Below are positions 1 through 10,515 of a stretch of DNA of 64,000 nucleotides, one piece after another. Within the stretch, counting starts at the first letter, position 1, and the number at the start of each line of letters is the position of its first letter. The DNA comes from Daphnia carinata (taxonomy: Eukaryota; Arthropoda; Branchiopoda; Diplostraca; Daphniidae), in contig NC_081335.1 of the NCBI RefSeq assembly GCF_022539665.2, positions 7,998,001 to 8,062,000 of the forward strand, read 5' to 3'. The position numbers were made by a program, and so were the translations under genes. The notes under the pieces are model-generated. The model did not search any database. It saw only the letters and a program-made list of their open reading frames with translations, and was not told where the DNA came from.

Positions 1-2434
1 CGTTTGTATCTGATATCTGTTACAAATATTAGGCTGAAAAATGTGTTGATAGTACGCACAGTTTGCATATCAGGCAAAATGAATTTATATGTCCAATATA
101 ATCGAAATGCCCCATATTCATAATGGTACTTCCGTTTCCTCGCAGATTTGCATGTGGACATTAAGAAGATCATCAAACTTTAAAGCTCATAAGTGAAAAG
201 GAAAAAGAAAAACGAATCCAGTTCGTGTTCCAATAACTTTCGACTTGGTCTCCAACTTTTCTTTTGGTGGAATGAGATTTTTTTGTGTGTGTATTTTTTT
301 TTCCCCCCAAGTTCGAAGGGACAGTCTCATTAAGGTTGATGGATGTTCTCATCATCCGACTCTCTTGGCTATACAACGTTCGGCTCCGGCGTCTTGAGCA
401 TAGGCTTCGCTCATTTCGCCATAAAGTACATTTCCTGCTTTCTTCCAAAGACTGTCTCATCTCTTTGAAGCACCCAACCATCCAACTTCCACCCCACATC
501 TTCTCCTAGTTTGGTATATAGTCCCTATGACACCCCCCCCCCTCTGTCTCATCATTCCGTTCTTTCCTCTTCTCCCTTTAAGGAAAGAAAAAAAAAACTT
601 AACCGGAATTACGTTGGTCACGTGAATTGTGTTTGCCTCTGTCCCTCCTTTGCCAGTGTGTTCCATGGTGATTTTCCACACAGCCACCTGCAACTCATTA
701 AAAAATCATTTTGTTTGACCTAACGCTCACTAGATGTCTCTACAGTAAACTCAACCAGCGCGCCATTTGAATGCGGAAACGTATCATTTTTACAATTGTG
801 CATTACCGTGCGCATTACCGAAAACATTTACGATGGCTTTCCAACAGTCGTTACATCTAAGTGTAATGCAATTCTAAAGCGCTCGTGAATGTTGGCTGTC
901 AAGAAGAAATGTCAAAAAAACAAAAAAAGAAATCTAATCAGGGAAAAATGGCGACTGTGCAAAACGTTCATTTTTGAAAATATTTTGACGAAAAAAAAAA
1001 AAGAAAGAAAATTGAAGACATTCCATGCCGTGTGAAATTCGAAAAGCATTGACTCAGATACACCGGAAAAAGCCGGGGGTTTGCCTCCTAGACACAGGTT
1101 GATGTATGTGTTTGGACGCGGATTGTCTATACTGACACCGTTCACGCATCGATGACGATAACGCCTGCCGCCTTTAATAACCGACAAAGGAAAAGCGCTG
1201 GCAAAAAAATTTCACTTCCTTTTGCCCACGGCCTTTTTTTTTATAATTTATTTATTTTTTTTTTTTCTCTTTCGTTTTTTTCCCCATTTTTACATTACCG
1301 TATATATAGTCAATACACAGAAAGGGGGGGGAGGCAGGCAGCAAAAAGAGAAATGCATGTTCCTTAACTAACGATACAGTGAAGCTCTCAAGTTCAGAGG
1401 TCGCGTGCTTTCCTCTCCTCCTCCCTCCCCCCCCTTCTCCGTAGCCGATGTGCGTTCTTTTGCGGGCTTGCGGCTTTTGCTAACTGAAACTTTTGTCACT
1501 GGATGCTTCGACTCACAACATACATGTTCATTTTTTTTTTTTTTTTCAAATTCTCATTCTGTGTAACTTGGCTAGACTCTTGCCTCCTCCTCCCCACTGT
1601 GCTCCTCTTACACCTCCACTTCATTTTCGTACTGTCAAACAGAAAAGAAAATGATAAGGTCTGCAGACAACACCGATGAGCTCCTCCTCGTCTCCTTTCG
1701 AATGCCTTCCGCTTTTGATGCGGTCCGTCAGAAATGAGAGCGAAAAAAAAAAAAAAAAAAAGAATTAAGAATAACGACCCGTCGGCCCGCGTTTCGAATC
1801 TCAAACGATCCAATATTTTTTCAAACGGCAGTCGTTTCTTTGTCGAAGCAGGACAAGACAATAACGAAAAAAAACCCTTCCATCGGCATTTATTTTGTGT
1901 TTTAACCCGAACTACCCGGTTTTTCTATGTACTATTTCATTATCATGGCGTCTCGGTTCCGCTAGATCGTCTTTCGCCCTCATGTGCGCACAGCCATTCC
2001 AAGCCGGAGCTTCTTAGTTCTTTATTTTTTACTTATTTTGTTTGCCGTTATCAGGCTTGAAACGAATTTGAAAAATAAAATGAAGCCATGCATTTGCGTC
2101 TTCAAGTTCGTTTCGAAAGCTAATGATTGCATAATCCAGTTTACGCGTCGCTGAATCAATTGGATACGGCTCTTTCTATGGCTTAAATATGAGCTAGTGG
2201 GTTCGATACGATTACGAAACTCTTATTGAAATTGATTCGTTAGGTCTGTGTACTCGTACTAATTTTCAATTACCATTTCACTTGTAATAGAGAATAATCC
2301 GCTGACGTAGGGAATTACAATAAAAAAGGCATCGACGTGAGGTGGCATATTTACGTGGTATTTGTTTTCATTTTGTTTCACTAATATATTATTGATGTAC
2401 AATGCGAAAAATGTTTTTTTTTTTTACATTAATG
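1..2434. other. Non-coding, low-complexity flank
   Basis: No convincing gene is visible. The stretch is rich in poly-A, poly-T and C runs (for example near 1210-1275, 1528-1546 and 1741-1760). The open frames here translate into Lys-, Phe- or Arg-rich low-complexity strings with no splice-compatible partners. It could hold the 3' UTR of the transporter gene to its right, which ends at 2435, or regulatory sequence of a gene lying outside the window. Confidence 0.6.
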
Positions 2435-4895
2435 CTAACGTAGATCAAAGTAAATTTTTTTGCTCCGATGAGCTAAAGGTATGAGGTGTTTGAATAGGTA
2501 CAAGTTAAGGATGATGACGCCACACAAGAGGGCGATGATGCTGCCGAATGTAGCGCGAGGTCCGTACACGGTGTAGACGTTGGTCAGGTAAAGCGGACCT
2601 AAAATGCGTGCCAACGAGCCACCGGCTTGATAAATGCCCGTCCACGTTCCCTAGAAACAAAATGAAAATCAAATTGTAATTCGCAGAATAAATTACGTTC
2701 GGATTTATGGACACAGTCGGGCATAAGAGTTTGCCTTTGAATTATTTTAGGAAATTCATGCGTCACTTGTTGTTTTAGATGACGGGAAATGCTATGCATA
2801 AATTACCTGCTGGCCGTCTGGCGGAAGAACTTGGGTCATGGTGCTCGTACTCATTGTCGCTACAAACGAATATTTAAATTATTTTAAATTGAGCTTCGGA
2901 GAGAATAGCATTTTAAAAGGTAAATCACCTGTGAATGCGTAACCGATGGCTATGAACATGAAGCCGAAAATCAGCTGTTGGGCACGGATGGCTGGCGTGT
3001 ACAAACACCACGTTTGGCTAATAGGACATCCTGAATGCGATAGAGTGGATTGGCTTGTTTACCATGCCTAAAACGTGTTCCAGATTTCGAAAGTCGTTAA
3101 TCAACTCACCTAAATGGGACGTTGAATTGGATTGGGGCGATCTCGGCTCGTGCAGGCCTAGCGCGACAGGGAAATCGCCACTCTCTGTCATGTTAACTGG
3201 TGGCTTCATACTCAACTGTTCCACAACTGCGAAGTCTGTATCATCTGCTAGTACATAAATCAAGATAATTGCGATGCGTTTTTTTCTAAAAAAAAGGGTT
3301 ACATTACGTACTGAGCTGTTGCTGCATGCGAGGAAGAGGGCCAGGATAGGGCAAAAGAACCACGTGACACAGTAATAATGGAACCAGTCCGAATAATACC
3401 AGAGTCTTCCTTTCAGTGATTCTAAAAACGTGTCATTAATTTGCATATTATATTATTGTGTTTAAAATATGCTTGTAATGTTTTTTTGTTTGGTAGGGGC
3501 TGACCTTCTGGCCAAAGGACCGGAGGATGCGAATGATATGACGGTGAGAATGCAGCCAATGGATAGGACGATGCCAACTTTCTTAACGGCTTCGTCATCG
3601 CTGTAGCCCAGCTGATCCATCGCAATTGGAGTCGCAAGCCTTTTTTTTTTTTATTTTTAAAAGAAAGGAAAGAGCACGTGATTGTATTATTTTTATCTAG
3701 AATTTGTTTAAATTTACGTTTCAATCATGATCAAGATGAAGCCAGCCACCGAGAAATTAAAGATGCAAATGAAGACACCGATGAGATCCCTCTTCTTTTC
3801 ATCTGAGCTATTACTAGAACTGATTCGTGCGAAACCTAAAAATGCGTAATTGTTAGGATCTAAAGTGCATTTAGTAATGCACGAAGGTGAATTTGAATTC
3901 ACGATCTAAACCTTGATTTCCCAAATTTTTTTTCTGATTGATCAGTTTGTTCCAGTTGGCCTCTTTCTCGGCCATGTTGAACTCCTGGAAAATGCAAGGA
4001 AAGAAGAGGACGACTTGAACGAAAGTCAGCGAGGCCGCCAACCATCCAGCGGTCGTGTACATGTTCCAGCGTAGATCCGTCCTTCCCATCGGAATGAGGG
4101 CCGATTGCACCGCTTTTGTACCGCACAATTTGAATAGCGAATTTTTGTTTTTCGTTAGCAAAAAAAAGTAAAAGGCCAAGTAGAAAAACGAAGGGAGAGC
4201 GTTAGAAAAACCAGTTGAAACCTGGTCCGACGATGAAGCCGATGGTAGACACGAGCGCATTAATGGCGATGAAAGTCGTCCTCTCTTTCGCCGTCGTCGC
4301 TTTTGAAATGTACGTGATGCACAGCGTCACAGAACCTAAACAAAATCACGCATCAAACTGATTCATTTGCATTTTTAGAAAGGCCGTATGAGAGGCTCAC
4401 CTGCTGCAACTCCGACGATGAATCGAGCGAAAATCATCCAGTACCTCCTCGGTTGAGGTAGATCACCGAGGATGGCGTACATAACGAATCCCATCATGTT
4501 GAGAAGGCCGGTGGTCATGCACAGCCATCGAACCGAACCCAAACGATTGCCGAGCCAACCGACGATCGGTGAAGAAATGAGTTGGCCTATCGGTTGGGCG
4601 GCGATGACCCATCCCAAGACTCTTTTATCAGACTCTTCGTCAATCTAAAAAAAAAAAAAAGGACCAAAAGTTTAAAGGGAAAATTCAATCAATTTCAAAT
4701 TTGCATGTTTAACAGTTGCGCAACGCATAAATGACCTGCAAGAGATACGGATAAGCTCCCGTGAGGACGATCGAGAATCCCAGGGTAGAGATGAATCCAA
4801 CGATGTTGATGATTACTAGACTGAGACGACGTCGCAATCGTTCGTGTCGCGTTTCAAAAATGTTTGAAGTATCAGAACCCTGATTTTCATCTTTC
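2435..4895 (-). CDS. MFSD8: MFSD8/CLN7-like major facilitator superfamily transporter (5' end not found)
   Basis: Twelve-helix MFS carrier of the MFSD8 (CLN7) group, which in animals sits in lysosomal and endosomal membranes and is linked to chloride conductance and neuronal ceroid lipofuscinosis. The exons, read from high to low coordinates, are about 4735-4895 (cytosolic N-terminus and TM1), 4402-4648, 4210-4335, 3910-4126, 3719-3836, 3506-3640, 3312-3421, 3112-3249, 2929-3020, 2807-2859 and 2435-2651. Diagnostic pieces are LGWVIAAQPIGQLISSPIVG in exon 2, the FIVGPGFN turn, and WNMYTTAGWLAASLTFVQ, which lines up with the NMYTTP segment of human MFSD8. The last exon ends in a short basic cytosolic tail and a TAG stop at 2435-2437. 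The extracellular or luminal loop near 3112-3249 carries NMT and NST N-glycosylation sequons. The first exon with the initiator ATG was not identified: the leftmost coding sequence begins after an acceptor at 4896, so an upstream exon is expected. The family call is secure; exon edges in the middle are approximate. Confidence 0.85.
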
Positions 4896-5470
4896 CTACA
4901 TTATTGAAATTAAACAAATTATTATTTTTTATTTTTTTTTTTTAAACTTCAGCGGTTTTTGCCAAGTCATTGCGTATTACGTAACCGTAAAACTCTACAC
5001 TTGTGCGTTCTTTCTGACAATATGCGACATCATAAAAAAAATAATGTACACACACATAATCAAATGCAGAAACAGTGTACGGTACAGAGCAAAATGTCTT
5101 TTCTCCTCTAAACAAGGACACTTGACCAAATGAAATCCAATCCCCGTTGATTAACAACGATGGCGACTATAGTGCCGACATCATCTCCAGTTCAAGTTCG
5201 ATGTATAAATAAAAAAAGCGAAATTGCTGCCTTGAGAATGCGCACATTTTCATAACGAGATCCAATCTCTTCCTGGAGATGGACACCCGCAAACGTCCAC
5301 AAATGTGGCGTTTTTTATTGCCATATTGCAACAGGTTTCGCATTTCATTTCGGCTCCGGCATTTTAAAATTATTAATACACAAGCACACACACGCGCAAT
5401 GTATATACTGGATAGTGTAACACAGCGCAGACGAAACGAGGCCTTCGTAGGCGCGATGGCATTTCAGCCT
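4896..5470. other. Divergent intergenic region between the transporter and the peptide-hormone gene
   Basis: About 575 bases without a supportable coding exon. The interval separates the leftward transporter gene from the rightward insulin/relaxin-like gene. It probably contains the missing first exon of the transporter and promoter sequence for both genes. AT-rich, with poly-T near 4926-4943. Confidence 0.45.
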
Positions 5471-5472
5471 TG

Positions 5473-5482
5473 AGTATAAAGC
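5473..5482 (+). promoter_or_regulatory. Candidate TATA box of the insulin/relaxin-like gene
   Basis: The string GAGTATAAAGCA lies about 100 bases before the ATG at 5578, and a second TATAAGAG-like run follows. The spacing would leave a short 5' UTR. No mapped start site is available, so this is a sequence match only. Confidence 0.4.
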
Positions 5483-5577
5483 AACTATAAGAGTGGGCAA
5501 TCTGTCGTTTGTCCGTCAATCAACTCTTCGTTCACGTCTTCCGCACAGCTCCGAACAATCTTCGCCGATCATCGAGA

Positions 5578-6358
5578 ATGAGTCCTAGATTGGTATCACG
5601 CTGCATACAGCCTATCCGATCCCGCCAGCGTTAAGCTGGCGGCTGAATCATTTTTGACGATTGTAAAGCAAAATTCATTTAGACTCATTTTTTTTTTCTT
5701 TTGTGCTTGAACGTGTGTAGGTATTGTCGTCTGTCAAATGGTTCGGTCTGGCCTGCATCCTCGTGATGGGAGCCCATCCTTCGCTACAAGCGGTATAAAT
5801 TAAAACTATTTGACGTTGGTTTTTGATGGATGATCGTTGTTACGTGCAATGTTTCGCAGTCCATTATAGCGCCAGGTGGCCCGAGCAAGACCATATGCGA
5901 CCCGCGTGCATTCCGCCAAGCCATTGTCAGTATTTGTACTTTCCAACGGCGAGACATCCATCCAGTCAGCGCTAGCCCTGACCGGTGTAAGCTATCTACC
6001 TTTTTCAATTCAATTTTTTCCTCTTTTCCCCCAAAATCTTTTAAATCGAATGAATGAATGTTTGAGAAAACACGGTTACCAAGCAATTTAATAGAAAAGA
6101 GGGGGGAACTATGATTGTTTGTGTGTGTCAGATTTCTACAATGTCAACGAAAGTGAAAGTGGAACGGAAAGCGGGTCGCAAGGTGAACGCCAGCCGTACG
6201 ACAAGGTGGTGTTTACCCAGTTGGGAAAGGAGACTCTATTCTTCCCAGTGGAGGTGTACACAGCCAAAGTGAAGCGCCATCGTGAGTTCGCCCTGCACCG
6301 CAAATGCTGCCTCACCGGATGCTTTCCCATGGATTTTGCTGGTGTTTGCACGCACTGA
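5578..6358 (+). CDS. Insulin/relaxin-superfamily peptide hormone precursor
   Basis: Secreted prohormone of 146 residues from four exons whose phases join exactly: 5578-5592, 5721-5792, 5860-5986 and 6132-6358. Exons 1-2 give a signal peptide with the hydrophobic core WFGLACILVMGAHPSLQA. Exon 3 carries a B-chain-like segment, CDPRAFRQAIVSIC, followed by a dibasic RR. Exon 4 carries an acidic, Ser/Glu-rich connecting peptide, a KR cleavage site (KVKR) and an A-chain-like C-terminus, CCLTGCFPMDFAGVC. The A chain has the insulin-superfamily spacing CC-x3-C-x8-C, and its GC-x3-D pattern resembles relaxin and gonadulin-type peptides. The B chain has C-x12-C, one residue more than the usual C-x11-C, and an R-x2-R-x2-I run reminiscent of the relaxin receptor-binding cassette. 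After processing at RR and KR the two chains would be linked by disulfides and act on an insulin-type or leucine-rich-repeat receptor. Assignment to a named subgroup (gonadulin, relaxin-like or dilp7-like) is not possible by eye. Confidence 0.8.
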
Positions 6359-7555
6359 ACTCACCGAAATTGAATTTTTCGTGAAACTCTTGGTTGTGTC
6401 TTTTAGTTGTTTTTTTTTTCCCGTAATTCAGTTGCCACTGTTCGTAATTCTAATAACTTGACTCGTCGGGCGATGAACAAACGAATTCCACAAGCTATGA
6501 CTCATTATTTACGACTCTTCGAAATACATACTATTACCCATTGAAAACAAAACAAACAAAAATGATTTCACTTACCACATGTAACTGTGTCTGTCCGTCA
6601 TTTTCGTGTTGGCTCAACTGGTCTGCAAGCTGAACGGAATGTAAATCCTTTCAACCAAATTGTACGTTGCACAATAGCACTGGGTTAACGGGCTAACAGT
6701 GCACGCTGGAACTGTTCGACGGGCGATGAGCCACTAGCCCACGAGTACAGCTGAGATTACGCAACGTTGTGCACTACCAAACACAAGCGGACAATCGTTT
6801 TTTGTTTTGCTGTTGTGTGTGTGTGCGTGTGTGTCCGGCCTGTTGACTACTAGCCCAAAGTGGCGTGGCCTTCGAATTTCTGTTTTCCGGCACGAGCAAG
6901 GGAGAGAGAGACCTTTTAATGATTTCGTTGGTTGCGTCGAGTGAGCTTAAATGCACGGGCATGGATGCATGGCCGACATTCATTCGAACGAAGCCCTGCA
7001 AACAGGCGAGACAACTCACATTTCCCTCCCAACCCATGCATCCCGAATGACGTCACAACAGAGGCCTGTCCGTAGGCGATGCCGACGAACCGACTTCAAT
7101 GTTCAATCAAATTGGGGTCGAGGAGAAAAATTCTGACAAACGTTCCCTCTATCCGCACATTCTTCAAATGATTCTACGAAACTGAACGTCAAGTATTCGA
7201 ATTAAATACAAAATTACAAGATTGATCAGCTTCCTTTTTGTTTTGTTTTTTGTTTTCATGGCAACGGATGTTTTTTAAAATTTATTTTATTTTTTAATTC
7301 TATTTTCCTGATCAAGGTTTCTCATTTCAAGTAGGAAAACTGGGCCGTTTGGTACTTTTTTTTATAGAGAACCAGGCGAATGGTAAAAGTAGGTCACACC
7401 TCTACAAACTGCTTGGCTAGTTGTTGCTGGTTCACGGTCTGGCACGAACGTCGATATTTGCTGTCAACTTTGAAAGGAAATCGCTCTTTTCTACGCGACT
7501 CTTCTCGTCAATGAGGCCACGATTGCACTTATCACAACGGTCTTTTTAAATGCCA
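6359..7555. other. Intergenic region, no gene seen
   Basis: Follows the peptide-hormone stop codon. No AATAAA was assigned with confidence. Short open frames at 6774-7136 on both strands overlap each other, have no splice partners and match nothing I recognise. A short TG-rich tract lies at about 6815-6835. Confidence 0.55.
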
Positions 7556-8468
7556 ATTGAAACTTTTACGTTTCTACGTACTATTGCACTGAAGACTTAA
7601 AAAAAAAAGGGTTGATCTTTAATTTGTGCACGGATTCAAAATTAAATGAATATATTAGGTACTGGTTTTCATTCGGTAAGAATTTTGGCTGACATTCCTA
7701 GACTATGGCAGAGATGATTCCTGAGGTAGGAAAGGCTTTCAAAATTTCTTGGAGACAACTAAAGAATAAAGAAAGAAAATAAATAAAAAATGTGAACATG
7801 TCTGCATAATTTTACCAGTAAGTTGAGATCTAGAAGGCGATGAAGTGCGGAAACACTGCGGAAATATTGGAAGGAGCAATGCTTCATTGATCTTTTGGCC
7901 TGATTTGCCTCGCCTTTCAACGCTTATTCTGACAATGCGGCTGATCGCTTAGGCAACAAGAACTTTCAGAAGAAATCCAAGAGCAGCGTACCACATATAC
8001 CATAATACGATGTAGGGAGCAGTAATCAACTGCTGGCGTGACTACTGTTAGCAGGGCAGAAGAAGAAATTGTGAAAGGTACTCAACGCCGCAAATATGGG
8101 CCAGTTCAATCACAAGGATCGTTGGGCCTTAGGTAAACTGTGAACCGTCAAGAGGCGTTGAACCTAGTAAAACAATATTAATGGCATTTATAAAAGTTTA
8201 CACCAATTTCACGTTAATATCACTCGCAAGAGGTACTTGAATTTGATTGACCGCATACAGTGATGTAAGAGTGGAGATGACTCCAATTAACTGGGTCCAT
8301 AGAGTACGCCGAACTGACGGATCTAGACAAATGTCAGAGAACTGAATTCGGCCACCTTTGCTTTGGTCAAGCCCAGCCACTGCATTCAGGGCAAGGGCAT
8401 TGGCATACTATTGCAATGTACAATATCATCTGGGTAACAAATGCAATACTAGCAGCCGCAAGAGCAAA
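7556..8468 (-). pseudogene. Collapsed pseudogene copy of the neighbouring SLC5 transporter
   Basis: Fragments of the SLC5 gene at 12413-14699, same orientation, joined with large internal deletions. 8395-8468 matches the exon encoding [15 protein letters not shown]. 8240-8395 matches the exon ending SLYAVNQTQ. 8040-8175 matches the exon with [11 protein letters not shown]. 7840-8045 matches the last exon around [16 protein letters not shown], and 7556-7740 matches the 3' flank at 12080-12290. The reading frame is interrupted many times (for example TAA and TAG in the last-exon part), and several membrane segments are missing. The segment abuts the 3' end of acidic element copy A, with the junction at about 8468. 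It arose by segmental duplication, not retroposition, because intronic sequence (for example after SLYAVNQIQ) is kept. Confidence 0.85.
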
Positions 8469-8714
8469 ACACAATAATGGAAAACGTATCCTAACTAAAT
8501 ACGTGCGCCCGCTTTCTTAACTACCTTGCTTTGAGTGAAATCCAATGCATCGTCTAAATATTGGACCATACCTTTCTGGTTGAAATATGAAAAGCCTACA
8601 ACTGATTTCTAGCCCAGCTTGCATCCTCTCCCCCTATCCTCGTATTATAGAACCGAATGAAAAGACAAGACAATTTTGTTAGGTTTAAAGCAGTGCATTT
8701 TGAAACTAGAACCA

Positions 8715-8840
8715 AACTGTGATATATACAAACACATTCACACACACACACACACATCATACGCAACAAGAATTTTGACAAGATTATTCATACCAAAGGT
8801 ACACACATTTGCACACACACATTCACACAGACATGCACAC
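8715..8840. repeat. CA/TG microsatellite region, 3' part of copy A
   Basis: Interrupted (CA)n run at about 8738-8756 with further CACACA islands to 8840. The same TG-rich pattern follows the acidic ORF in copies B (31430-31530) and C (52090-52210). It is therefore part of the repeated unit, with run length varying between copies. Confidence 0.8.
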
Positions 8841-8884
8841 AATTTTGAAAATGCACGCTACTAATAATTTAAATTAAAGGATCA

Positions 8885-9736
8885 TCACCTTGGCCGTTTC
8901 TTTTCAGGAAGAGTTTCTGCAGCATCTTCTTCCCGCTTACGTTTACCCACTGGTTTGGACGGTCCAGGATTGACAGGTGTCACACGCTGAGCCTTAATTT
9001 CAGCCAAAATCTCAGCCAAAGTCTTATCATCCTCTTCATCCTCCTCCTCCTTCTCCTTCTCTTCCGCCACATTCTCAGCGTTAGCTGAAATCCCAATCCA
9101 TGCCGCAAGCAAAGCTATAGCTTCCTCCGCTTCCTCTTTCTCCACATCCCCATCCTTGGCCAAATTTTCTGTCCAAATATCAAGAAAAGCCCGAGCAGCT
9201 TCCTTCGCGTCCGCATCTATATCCCAAGTCATAGAAAAAGCCTCAACCTCAGCATCCAAAGCCTCCTCCCCGTCCGCATCTATATTCCAAGCCATAGCAA
9301 AAGTCTCTATATCAGCATCCAAAGCCTCCTCCTCCTCCTCTTCCGGCTCATCCACATACCCATCCTCGGCCTTAGCCAAATTCTCATCGCAAGCAAAAAT
9401 TAACGCTTGAGCCAACTTCCTCACCTCCTCATCCACGTCCGCAAGCCCAACCTTAAACACAAACACAGCCCAAGCATTAGCCAAAACCCAATCGTCCTCC
9501 TCATCCTCATTCCCGTCCTCAGCCTTAGCCAAATTCTCAGCCAAAGTCTGAAGGAAAGCTATAGCCGCTTCCTTCACATCCTCACCCACATCCAAGGGCC
9601 CAGCCTTAATGGCAAACTCAGCCCAATCCTTAGCCAAAACAACGGCCTTAGCATCAGCCAGAGACCAAGCCTCCTCCTCTTCATCCTCCTCTTCCACGTA
9701 TCTCTCTTCTGGTTTCGGGAATACAGGTAAAGACAT
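8885..9736 (-). CDS. Highly acidic repeat protein with C-terminal bipartite NLS-like signal (copy A)
   Basis: Uninterrupted 283-codon ORF with no introns. I do not recognise the family. The protein is built from roughly 45-residue units, each an acidic Glu/Asp run followed by an Ala-rich amphipathic helix (LANAWAVFVFKVGLADVDEE, then LAQALIFACDENLAKAEDG). The units diverge but are alignable. The C-terminus is basic, with KRKREED and KKRPR separated by about ten residues, the layout of a bipartite nuclear localisation signal. No signal peptide or membrane segment is present. Copy C at 51246-52049 is a close relative (same start LPVFPKPEERYVEE), and copy B is a diverged one. Retention of an open frame in all three copies despite length changes argues for coding function. 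A nuclear acidic, histone-chaperone-like or scaffolding role is only a guess. Confidence 0.65.
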   Translation of the reverse strand: MSLPVFPKPEERYVEEEDEEEEAWSLADAKAVVLAKDWAEFAIKAGPLDVGEDVKEAAIAFLQTLAENLAKAEDGNEDEEDDWVLANAWAVFVFKVGLADVDEEVRKLAQALIFACDENLAKAEDGYVDEPEEEEEEALDADIETFAMAWNIDADGEEALDAEVEAFSMTWDIDADAKEAARAFLDIWTENLAKDGDVEKEEAEEAIALLAAWIGISANAENVAEEKEKEEEDEEDDKTLAEILAEIKAQRVTPVNPGPSKPVGKRKREEDAAETLPEKKRPR

Positions 9737-10185
9737 CTTCTTGTTAGCTTGTAAATAGGTTGTTTGAAATGTGGGTTTGAATATGGTAAGTAGGAGAGGT
9801 CTGCCTAGCTATTGGTTAGATAGTTCAGCAATTAAACTTTGCTACTTTTCAAATTCAGGTAGACGATTGTATGTAATGCATTCCGCATGGCGCTGAGGCC
9901 ATACGCGACTGTTCATTCTTGAGAAGGCCAATAAGCCCTTGCCCGTGCAGTCTGTACACCATCCGGCGGACTTTAATTCAAATTGCTCATAGTCCGCCTT
10001 GGCTCGGCTCTCCCGCCACTCGCTTCCCCGTCAATAGGGGGTGGGATGGCCTGCATGAGCAAGCAGGCCACCATTTGGGCAATTTATACTCAAGAACGCA
10101 TTGCAGACCAGGCAAAGCCTGGGTTGGGCATGCTGCAGCCAGTCTCACCTGAAGCGCGCAGGTTCGTCCCGAGACTAGCCCCATT

Positions 10186-10207
10186 GCCGCAGCATTAATG
10201 CTGCGGC
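10186..10207. repeat. Perfect 22-bp palindrome in the copy A 5' module
   Basis: Arms GCCGCAGCATT and its exact reverse complement with no spacer, next to a second palindrome GGCCTAGGCC. The same sequence occurs in copy C at 50553-50574 and 50773-50794, and with one mismatch in copy B at 29935-29956. As RNA or single-stranded DNA it would fold into a strong hairpin; as DNA it could be a dimeric protein-binding site. Confidence 0.85.
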
Positions 10208-10515
10208 CTAGGCCCATACCTAGGTAAAAAGAAAAAAAAGTTTTTTAAATATAGCTCATTGGAATTTAGTCTACTTAAAATGTACGGCTAATACTTCCCG
10301 TTGGAGCGGCAGCAATCGCGTTTTCGCTGCTTAATATCTTCGGTTATCACCGCCAGGTGCAATATCGGGATTTCGATGTCTTCGGTCCTCCTAATAGAGG
10401 AAAAACAGTCGTGTAGTTACGATACCATATTATAACTTCCGTTTTCGGCCACCAGGTGGCACTTTCCAACGGTGTTGTGTTCTTCGACTGCTATTGTTTT
10501 CTTTTTCTTTTCATT

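Larger units (their letters stand above)
8469..10515 (-). mobile_element. Acidic-protein element, copy A (whole repeated unit)
   Basis: One of three related units in the window (B 29620-31710, C 50285-52780). Read on the minus strand it has a 5' module (10515 down to 9737) shared almost base for base with copy C: a GGAGGACCGAAGAC-containing stretch, a poly-pyrimidine tract ending in CTAG, a 22-bp palindrome at 10186-10207, a GC-rich hairpin-prone region and a TATA-like GAGTATAAATTG. Then come the acidic ORF (9736-8885) and a TG-rich 3' part running to the SLC5 pseudogene at about 8468. No transposase, reverse transcriptase, terminal inverted repeats or target-site duplications were seen, so 'mobile element' is a working label. 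It could equally be a dispersed gene family spread by segmental duplication. Confidence 0.5.

Noticed and set aside
3055-3258. Plus-strand frame inside the MFSD8-like gene
   Set aside because: Shadow of the minus-strand exons encoding the luminal loop.
6774-7136. Overlapping frames on both strands downstream of the peptide-hormone gene
   Set aside because: Short, mutually antisense, near a TG-rich tract and without recognisable content.
9156-9730. Ser/Ala-rich and Ile/Leu-rich plus-strand frames opposite the acidic ORF of copy A
   Set aside because: They are antisense shadows of a codon-biased Glu/Ala-rich gene; the equivalent antisense frames in copies B and C are shorter or poly-Ser and not conserved.
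8469-10515. Retrotransposon or DNA transposon of a known class
   Set aside because: No reverse transcriptase, integrase, transposase or terminal inverted repeats could be read in any of the three copies, so no named class is claimed.
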